NCBI GenBank assembly: GCA_050115555.1
Contig: JASFQI010000149.1
Location: 1-11,092 of the forward strand
Source of the DNA: JASFQI01 sp050115555
GTDB taxonomy: Bacteria > Desulfobacterota > DSM-4660 > Desulfatiglandales > HGW-15
Reading direction: 5' to 3'
Length of the DNA: 11,092 bases
Numbering within the stretch: the stretch's first letter is position 1; the number at the start of each line of letters is the position of its first letter. The notes beneath the pieces are model-generated. The model ran no database searches, was not told where the DNA came from, and was given only the letters and a program-made list of their open reading frames with translations. Position numbers and translations under genes: made by a program. Below are positions 6,003 through 11,092 of this stretch, one piece after another.

Positions 6003-7345
6003 GCCTTGATTTTCTTATGGAGATTGCTTCGCTCGATGCCGATCGCCTCGGCGGTCTGGGACACATTCCCGTTGAACTCCTGGAGCTTCCGCTCGATGAA
6101 GGCCTTTTCGAACTCGGTCTTGGCCTCCTTGTACGTGTCGAAAGCCCCAAGGGACGACTCGAAATCCTGATCAAGCCCCTGGGTTTCATTGAAGGGTGAG
6201 GGAATGTCGGCGGCCCGGATCTCCTCGGACGCGGTCATGATCACCAGCCTTTCCACCAGGTTCTTCAACTCACGCACATTTCCGGGCCAGTGATACTGCT
6301 TCAAGAGCCCTATAGCCCCTTCCGTGAAATGCTTCAGCGGGAGGTTCGTGCTCATGGAGATCTCATAGGTGAACTCGTCGATAAGAGCCGGGATGTCTTC
6401 CACGCGCTCGCGGAGGGGGGGGACTCGAATAGGGATGACGTTCAGGCGGAAGTAGAGGTCCTCCCGGAAGGTGCCTTTTTCGATCTCGGCATCCAGATCC
6501 TTGTTCGTCGCCGCGATGACGCGGACATCCACGTGAATCGTCTTGGACCCACCCACCCTCTCGAACTTCTGCTCCTGAAGGATCCGCAGGGTCTTGGACT
6601 GGGCCTTGAGGCTCATGTCCCCGATCTCGTCCAGGAAGAGGGTCGCCTCGTGGGCCTGATCGAACTTGCCCCGCTTCATGGCCCCCGCCCCGGTAAAGGC
6701 CCCTTTCTCATGACCGAAAAGCTCGCTTTCGATGAGCTCCTCCGGGATGGCCGCGCAGTTCACCTCTACCATGGGCTTATGACTCCGTTTGCTCTTCCGG
6801 TGAATGGTGTGCGCCACGAGCTCCTTTCCCGTGCCGTTTTCACCGGAGATGAGCACCCAGGCGTTCGTCGGGGCCACGACGCGTATCTGGTCCTTCAGGT
6901 CGCACACCGCCCTGCTGCTGCCGGTGATGCGGTGACGCCCCTTTTCTTTTTCCTTCAGGAGGTTGATCTCTTCTTCCAGCCGGTAGTACTCGAGCGCGTT
7001 GTGAATGGTGAGAAGGACCTTTTCAAGGGACAGGGGCTTTTCAATGAAGTCATACGCACCAAGCTTGGTCGCCTTGACCGCCGTCTCGATGGTTCCGTGC
7101 CCGGACATCATCACCACCTGGAGGCTTGGATACGTTTCCTTGATCCTGACGAGGGTCTCAATGCCATCCATCTCGGGCATCCAGATATCCAGGAGCACGA
7201 GGTCCGGAATCTCCTCCTCGATCTTCCCGAGGGCGGCGACGCCGTTCATTGCTCGCTGGATCTCAAACCCTTCGTCCGTGAGGATCCCGTCCAACGACTG
7301 GAGAATGCTCTCCTCGTCGTCTACGATGAGTATGCTTCTGGCCAT
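5978..7345 (-). CDS. NtrX-like sigma-54-dependent response regulator (receiver, AAA+, Fis-type HTH)
   Basis: DNA-binding transcription activator that, when phosphorylated, uses ATP to open sigma-54 RNA polymerase promoters. The 455-residue protein has three domains. The receiver (about 1-120) has Asp9/Asp10, phospho-acceptor Asp53 and Lys103. The AAA+ domain (about 138-370) has Walker A GENGTGKE (168-175), the sigma-54 contact loop GAFTGA intact (215-220), Walker B LFLDEIGD (236-243) and arginine-finger candidates Arg294 and Arg300. The Fis-like helix-turn-helix is at about 427-450. The C-terminus, with NVSQTAEAIGIERSNLHKKI, resembles NtrX more than NtrC. No cognate kinase is in the window apart from the truncated one far away at 1-708, so its input is unknown. 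It lies 56 bp after lpxB on the same strand, with a modest AAGGG ribosome site, and is probably read through from the lpx operon. Confidence 0.93.
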   Translation of the reverse strand: MARSILIVDDEESILQSLDGILTDEGFEIQRAMNGVAALGKIEEEIPDLVLLDIWMPEMDGIETLVRIKETYPSLQVVMMSGHGTIETAVKATKLGAYDFIEKPLSLEKVLLTIHNALEYYRLEEEINLLKEKEKGRHRITGSSRAVCDLKDQIRVVAPTNAWVLISGENGTGKELVAHTIHRKSKRSHKPMVEVNCAAIPEELIESELFGHEKGAFTGAGAMKRGKFDQAHEATLFLDEIGDMSLKAQSKTLRILQEQKFERVGGSKTIHVDVRVIAATNKDLDAEIEKGTFREDLYFRLNVIPIRVPPLRERVEDIPALIDEFTYEISMSTNLPLKHFTEGAIGLLKQYHWPGNVRELKNLVERLVIMTASEEIRAADIPSPFNETQGLDQDFESSLGAFDTYKEAKTEFEKAFIERKLQEFNGNVSQTAEAIGIERSNLHKKIKAYGLDKAR

Positions 7346-7401
7346 GTTCAGGCCCTTTGGGTGGGGTGAGGACTCGTACGCCCCTCAAAAACGGTGTCGT
7401 G

Positions 7402-8583
7402 TCAGCGGCCCATCATCTTCAAAGCGATGGCTGCGGTCTTCTCGGAGGCGCCGCGGCTGCCCAGCTGCGCCTTCACTTCTCGAAGATCTTTTACCATATT
7501 TTTCCGGGCGTGGCTATCCGCCAGGAGGCGAGCGGCCTCGCGCGCCAGGCGAAAAGGGGTGACCTCGTCCTGAATCACCTCGGGAACGATGTCGCGGCCC
7601 GCCACCAGGTTCACAAGGCCGATAAAAGGCACTCGCACGACGGTCCTCCCGATCCAGTAGGACAGTGGAGACACCCGATAGGTGATGATCATGGGAACCC
7701 CATGAATAGCGGTCTCCAGTGTCGCTGTCCCCGATGCGACCAGGGCGACGTCACAGCCCGGCAGCACCCGGTGCATGTCCTTGTGCCAGAGAATCACCTG
7801 CACGGAGGTCTCACGAACCCGCGAGGCGATCCGGTCGAAAGAAACCGTGGATGCGACGGGAAGCACGCAGCAGAGCCCCGGATAAACGCCCTGAAGGATC
7901 TCCGCGGCTCGAAGCATCGCAGGCAGCAGGTTGTCCACTTCCTCGTTCCGGCTACCTGGCAAGATTCCCAGAACGGGCCCTTCATTCCTGATTCCCAGCT
8001 CCTCGAGCGCCGCCTCCCTGCCTCCTTCAAGGGGCACCGCATCCAGCAAGGGATGCCCCACATACGTCACAGGCATCCCGGTGCTCCGATACAAGGGTTC
8101 CTCGAAAGGGAGGATGACCGCCATCCGGTCCACCCTTCTCGCAATCTTGCGAATGCGTCCACGCCGCCATGCCCAGACCTGCGGGCTGATGTAGTACAGC
8201 ACCGGGATTCCGAGCCGCCTCGCGTGCCGGGCCATGTACAGGTTGAACTCCGGGTAGTCCATCAGGATCAGCAAGTCGGGCGGGTCGGTTTTCAGGATGC
8301 TTTTGAGGCGCCGGGAAACACCTCGAATTCTAGCCGCACGGGGCAGCACCTCGGTAAGGCCCACTACGGCCATATCCGAGGAGGAAACGAAAATATCCAC
8401 CCCGGCTGCGGCCATCCGCGGACCGCCGATTCCTCGAAAGGAGATGCCGGAATCCAGATCGCGAATGGCCCGGACCAGGTTTGCGCCGTGAAGATCTGCC
8501 GATGCTTCCCCGGCGATCAGGAATACCCGTCCGGGACGTACCGTCTCAACAGAGCCCTTTGAAATGCCTGCACCCCTGTTCAA
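7402..8583 (-). CDS. lpxB: Lipid-A-disaccharide synthase LpxB
   Basis: Inner-membrane-associated GT19 glycosyltransferase joining lipid X and UDP-2,3-diacylglucosamine into the beta-1,6 disaccharide of lipid A. The 393-residue protein (E. coli 382) shows the N-terminal GEASADLHGA (25-34; Ala29 where Gly is usual), GIGGPRM (51-57), Asp109 in LILMDYPEFNL (position of E. coli catalytic Asp98), YYISPQVWAWR (130-140), YVGHPLLD (174-181), LPGSR (208-212) and the sugar-nucleotide site VASGTATLE (282-290). The start is TTG at 8583: no ATG or GTG lies between the upstream in-frame stop (8620-8622) and the conserved FLIAGEAS. The start overlaps the preceding dehydrogenase gene by 38 bases and I see no good Shine-Dalgarno, which suggests translation coupled to that gene. 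Confidence 0.96.
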   Translation of the reverse strand: MNRGAGISKGSVETVRPGRVFLIAGEASADLHGANLVRAIRDLDSGISFRGIGGPRMAAAGVDIFVSSSDMAVVGLTEVLPRAARIRGVSRRLKSILKTDPPDLLILMDYPEFNLYMARHARRLGIPVLYYISPQVWAWRRGRIRKIARRVDRMAVILPFEEPLYRSTGMPVTYVGHPLLDAVPLEGGREAALEELGIRNEGPVLGILPGSRNEEVDNLLPAMLRAAEILQGVYPGLCCVLPVASTVSFDRIASRVRETSVQVILWHKDMHRVLPGCDVALVASGTATLETAIHGVPMIITYRVSPLSYWIGRTVVRVPFIGLVNLVAGRDIVPEVIQDEVTPFRLAREAARLLADSHARKNMVKDLREVKAQLGSRGASEKTAAIALKMMGR

Positions 8584-9565
8584 TCTGATCGATGATGTGT
8601 AATGCGACCTCGAGTGCTTTCAGACCGTCCTCTCCGGAGACCACGGGCTCGGAACCGCTGCTCACGGCCTGAACGAACGAGGCGATCTGGTCGGCCAGGG
8701 GATCACTGTCCGGATAACTGAGCTTTCGGGTGACCACATCGGCCCCTTCGACGAGGTCCTTGTCCGACCCGCCGTCGAGTCGCGTGATGCTGATGTCCCG
8801 CCGGGCGCAGTTCACGGAGAGGTATGCGTCGGGTTGGAAGGTTCGAATCTTGCGAAGGGTCTTGTTGGATACCCGGCTGGCGGTCAGGTTGGCCACCGTG
8901 CCGTTTTCAAAGATGATTCGGGCGTTCGCAATATCCGTGGTCTCGGTGAGCACCCGCATGCCCACCGCGTGCAACTCCCGGACCGGAGAATCGACGGCAT
9001 GCAGGATGATGTCCAGATCGTGAATCATGAGGTCGAGGACCACGTCCACATCGGTGCCTCGAATGGTGAAGAGATTCATGCGGTGGGTTTCGATGAACAC
9101 CGGCCGGTTCAGCAGGGAAAGCATTCGAAGGACGGGCGGGCTGAAACGCTCTACATGCCCCACCTGGAGCACAATCCCCCGGCTTCGAGCTTCGTCCACC
9201 AGTCGGCGTGCGTGGTCCACCTTGTACGTGATCGGTTTTTCCACGAGCAGGTGGACGCCCCGTTCCAGGATATGGGAGCCCAGCTCAAAATGGTGCTCCG
9301 TGGGAACCGCCAGGCTCACCGCGTCCACATCGCCCAGCAGCTGATCGAGGTCCTCGAAAGCCCTTGTGCCGTGGCGGCGGGCCACTTCGTTCGCCTTGGC
9401 CCGGTCCGTATCCAGAACCCCCACGAGATTCGCCTCGTCCAGGGCGGCGTACTTCTGGACGTGGTACTGGCCGAGGTGGCCTACCCCGACGACCCCAACC
9501 CTGAGCTCATTCTCCTTCATGGCAATCAAACGGCCCTCACAGAATGGAGCCTCCCCTTCAGTCAT
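8546..9565 (-). CDS. Gfo/Idh/MocA family NAD(P)-dependent dehydrogenase in lpx operon, GnnA-like (putative UDP-GlcNAc 3-dehydrogenase)
   Basis: The 339-residue protein has the two-domain Gfo/Idh/MocA build. The N-terminal Rossmann domain has GVGHLGQYH (27-35) and EKP (109-111, Lys110 catalytic in relatives). A C-terminal domain follows, with His182 and Asp185 in DLMIHDLD (178-185), the usual catalytic segment. Position between lpxI and lpxB suggests a lipid A sugar role. In Acidithiobacillus ferrooxidans the related GnnA, also encoded between lpxA and lpxB, oxidises UDP-GlcNAc at C3, and GnnB then aminates it. No gnnB is seen here. The role is inferred from context; another sugar dehydrogenase is possible. 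Start: ATG at 9565 overlaps the lpxI stop as ATGA. A Met 15 codons in (ATG ending at 9518) or a TTG at codon 13 with GAGGG upstream would give a more usual N-terminus, so the start is uncertain. Confidence 0.8.
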   Translation of the reverse strand: MTEGEAPFCEGRLIAMKENELRVGVVGVGHLGQYHVQKYAALDEANLVGVLDTDRAKANEVARRHGTRAFEDLDQLLGDVDAVSLAVPTEHHFELGSHILERGVHLLVEKPITYKVDHARRLVDEARSRGIVLQVGHVERFSPPVLRMLSLLNRPVFIETHRMNLFTIRGTDVDVVLDLMIHDLDIILHAVDSPVRELHAVGMRVLTETTDIANARIIFENGTVANLTASRVSNKTLRKIRTFQPDAYLSVNCARRDISITRLDGGSDKDLVEGADVVTRKLSYPDSDPLADQIASFVQAVSSGSEPVVSGEDGLKALEVALHIIDQIEQGCRHFKGLC

Positions 9566-10428
9566 TGCCGGGATTTCTTCTTTTCCTTTTTCTCCTGGAC
9601 CTCGAGCCCGTCCTCCTCCAGGGAAATCACTGAAATTCCTTCCCGGGCTGCAAAGGCCAGCATCTCGTTTCTATCGAAGAGCAGGGTCTTTCCCGCCTCT
9701 ATCGCGAGCACGGACGCCCGGACCTCCGCCATCACCCGCACGGTCTCCAGGCCGACGGACGGGACATCAAAGCGCAGATCCTGGTCGGGCTTGCTCACCT
9801 TGACCACAACGGCTTTCTGCCGAGCGATGGCCCCGCCTCGACGGATGGTCTCATCCGTTCCCTCCATGGCCTCCACCGCAACAACGGTCTTCCTTCGAAC
9901 CACGAGGCACTGGCCGATGTCCAACCGGCCCAGTTCCTTCGCCATCCGCCACCCGAATCGCACATCCGCCATCTCTTCTCTGGTAGGTCGTCGCCGGGTG
10001 AGCACACCGGGGGAGGCAATCAGGTCCGGGAGAAAGAGGGTCGATGAAACGACATGGATATCATTCTGACGGAGCTCACGGCTCACGGCCCGCAGGATGC
10101 CGTCGTCATGAAAAATGGCCATGCGGGACATCATGGTGAGCCCCTTCAGGTCCGGCCGAATGTTGCCGAACATGCGGCGTTTGGCGATGGTTCCGGCCAT
10201 CAGGGCCTTGTTTACACCGAACTGCTGGAGGTGGCGAATCAGGCGCCCCATCTGCCCGAGATGAATCCAGACGATGTCGTCCACGTGATCCGCCAGCGCG
10301 GGATCCGTTTCCCCGTCGTGAGCCACGGCCACGACTCGGCATCCCTGCTCCTTGGCGGCCTTGGCCACCAGAACTGGAAACGGGCCCCCTCCTGCAATGA
10401 CCCCGATGCTTTCCTGTTCTTCAGGCAT
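9562..10428 (-). CDS. lpxI: UDP-2,3-diacylglucosamine pyrophosphatase LpxI
   Basis: Hydrolyses UDP-2,3-diacylglucosamine to lipid X plus UMP. It is the counterpart, in bacteria such as Caulobacter, of LpxH, to which it is unrelated (DUF1009 family). The 288-residue protein has the N-terminal IGVIAGGGPFPVLVA (8-22), KALMAGTIAKRRMF (74-87), LTRRRPT (143-149), AVEAMEGTDETIRRGG (184-199) and DLRFDVPSVGLETV (217-230). Asp221 in RFDVP probably corresponds to the catalytically important Asp of Caulobacter LpxI. The tail is strongly basic (EKKEKKKSRQ), perhaps a membrane-surface contact; its coding DNA is a purine run close to the next gene's start. The gene begins 60 bp after lpxA, with GAGGAG about 11 bases before the ATG. 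The stop overlaps the dehydrogenase start by 4 bases. Confidence 0.94.
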   Translation of the reverse strand: MPEEQESIGVIAGGGPFPVLVAKAAKEQGCRVVAVAHDGETDPALADHVDDIVWIHLGQMGRLIRHLQQFGVNKALMAGTIAKRRMFGNIRPDLKGLTMMSRMAIFHDDGILRAVSRELRQNDIHVVSSTLFLPDLIASPGVLTRRRPTREEMADVRFGWRMAKELGRLDIGQCLVVRRKTVVAVEAMEGTDETIRRGGAIARQKAVVVKVSKPDQDLRFDVPSVGLETVRVMAEVRASVLAIEAGKTLLFDRNEMLAFAAREGISVISLEEDGLEVQEKKEKKKSRQ

Positions 10429-10473
10429 TCTTGACGGATCTCCTCGCCCCCTTGCCGAGGCATGACCGATGTC

Positions 10474-10489
10474 GCGGGAGAACGCCCGC
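10474..10489 (-). other. Short inverted repeat at the lpxA stop / lpxA-lpxI gap
   Basis: GCGGG (10474-10478) and CCCGC (10485-10489) can pair around a six-base loop; the stem touches the lpxA stop codon. A second five-base pair, CCTCG (10442-10446) with CGAGG (10456-10460), lies just before lpxI. Neither is followed by a U-tract in the transcript sense, so they are not terminators. They may be weak RNA structures or chance. Confidence 0.2.
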
Positions 10490-11092
10490 TATCGCAGAAT
10501 GCCCCGTTTCGACCCTTCCAGAAAGGACAGAAGGAGATCCAGTTCCTGGCTGGGACGAACGCAGCGCCGGACCTCTTCCGCTCCATCTCGAAGCCCTCGA
10601 TGATCCCGCCAGATGATCCGGTAGGCGCTTTTGAGATCGTCGATGACCTGCTTGTCAAACCCCTGACGCTCCAAACCCTTGCGGTTGATTCCATAGAGCC
10701 TGGCACGAGGGCCTGCCGTAATCATGAACGGAGGGACGTCACGGTCGATCCCGGATTTCGCCCCCAAAAACGCATAGGCGCCGATTCGAACGAACTGATG
10801 GACGGCAACGAGCCCGCCGAGAATGGCGTGGTCCCCCACATCGATGTGTCCCCCCAGCGTGGCCACATTGGACATGATGATCCGGTTGCCGAGATGACAG
10901 TCATGAGCAATATGCGCATACGCCATGACGTAGTTGTCGTCCCCGATCGATGTGACCCAATCCTGTTTGGTGGTGGCCCGGTTGATCGTTGCATACTCCC
11001 GTATGACGTTGCGATCCCCGATCTCCACCCGGGTGTCCTCTCCCCGGTATCCCACATCCTGAGGGGGGGAGCCGATGGAGACAAAAGGAGAA
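10489..11092 (-). CDS. lpxA: Acyl-ACP--UDP-N-acetylglucosamine O-acyltransferase LpxA, C-terminal part (N-terminus beyond window)
   Basis: Transfers a 3-hydroxyacyl chain from acyl-carrier protein to the 3-position of UDP-GlcNAc, the first step of lipid A synthesis; cytoplasmic trimer. The frame is open to the window edge (it begins PFVSIGSPPQD), so about 60 N-terminal residues are missing; the GTG at 11055 is an internal valine. What remains covers the later hexapeptide coils of the left-handed beta-helix and the C-terminal helical domain (GINRKGLERQGF onward, ending KRGILR). By alignment to E. coli LpxA, the catalytic His125 (AHIAHDC), His144 (GGHI), His160 (AVHQF) and Gln73 (PPQD) are kept. 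E. coli Gly173, the acyl-chain ruler position, is Ala here, followed by Lys (LGAKSG). First visible gene of the lpxA-lpxI-dehydrogenase-lpxB-ntrX series. Confidence 0.97.
   Translation of the reverse strand, partial: SPFVSIGSPPQDVGYRGEDTRVEIGDRNVIREYATINRATTKQDWVTSIGDDNYVMAYAHIAHDCHLGNRIIMSNVATLGGHIDVGDHAILGGLVAVHQFVRIGAYAFLGAKSGIDRDVPPFMITAGPRARLYGINRKGLERQGFDKQVIDDLKSAYRIIWRDHRGLRDGAEEVRRCVRPSQELDLLLSFLEGSKRGILR

Noticed and set aside
5390..6199. 269-codon plus-strand frame overlapping engB and the end of the ntrX-like gene
   Set aside because: It is out of frame with the intact GTPase gene, and its Arg/Pro-rich product has no motif.
6290..7369. 359-codon plus-strand open frame opposite the ntrX-like gene
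   Set aside because: Shadow of the AAA+ regulator, whose receiver, Walker and GAFTGA motifs are all intact on the minus strand.
7346..7401. Possible intrinsic terminator between lpxB and the ntrX-like gene (a TTTTT run is present on the transcript strand)
   Set aside because: No stable GC stem precedes the T run, so it does not look like a terminator.
7357..8562. 401-codon plus-strand open frame opposite lpxB
   Set aside because: Antisense shadow; LpxB motifs on the other strand are unmistakable.
8834..10069. 411-codon plus-strand open frame spanning the dehydrogenase and lpxI
   Set aside because: It crosses two real minus-strand genes with conserved domains, and its serine/arginine-rich translation resembles nothing.

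Overview
The window is a gene-dense, GC-rich stretch of a Gram-negative bacterial chromosome. Lipid A genes show an outer membrane. The combination of LpxI-type lipid A synthesis, a Gfo/Idh oxidoreductase inside the lpx cluster, a compact archaeal-like thymidylate synthase, a long-form HisG and an NtrC-family activator fits the Desulfobacterota (former Deltaproteobacteria). That assignment is inferred from gene content and protein character; there is no rRNA to confirm it.

Plus strand, 1-6002: the 3' end of a hybrid sensor histidine kinase (ATPase domain plus receiver) opens the window. After a 190-bp spacer with a candidate promoter and a small hairpin come an archaeal-type thymidylate synthase and rlmN, joined by an ATGA stop/start overlap. 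A 96-bp gap with another candidate promoter leads to hisI and hisG, also joined by ATGA: these are steps 3 and 1 of histidine synthesis. A class I aminotransferase follows, preceded by a perfect 12-bp palindrome, and then the ribosome-assembly GTPase gene engB/ysxC, preceded by a strong GC hairpin.

Minus strand, 11092-5978 (read right to left): lpxA (its N-terminus lies outside the window), lpxI, a Gfo/Idh/MocA dehydrogenase resembling GnnA, lpxB and an NtrX-like sigma-54 activator. Junctions are tight (60-bp gap, 4-bp overlap, 38-bp overlap, 56-bp gap), so one transcript is likely. LpxA, LpxI and LpxB supply three steps of the Raetz pathway: acylation of UDP-GlcNAc, release of lipid X, and disaccharide formation. 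The dehydrogenase could make the 3-keto precursor of a 3-amino sugar for amide-linked lipid A, but no GnnB-type aminotransferase is present here.

The two gene blocks converge and their last genes (engB and the ntrX-like gene) overlap tail to tail by 25 bp. No mobile element, CRISPR array, tRNA or rRNA was seen, and no gap exceeds 300 bases. Most of the window is conserved housekeeping. I did not find a clearly new multi-gene system; the best leads are the GnnA-like gene without a partner, the LpxA acyl-pocket residues, the unusual thymidylate synthase and the coupling of an envelope operon to a sigma-54 activator.
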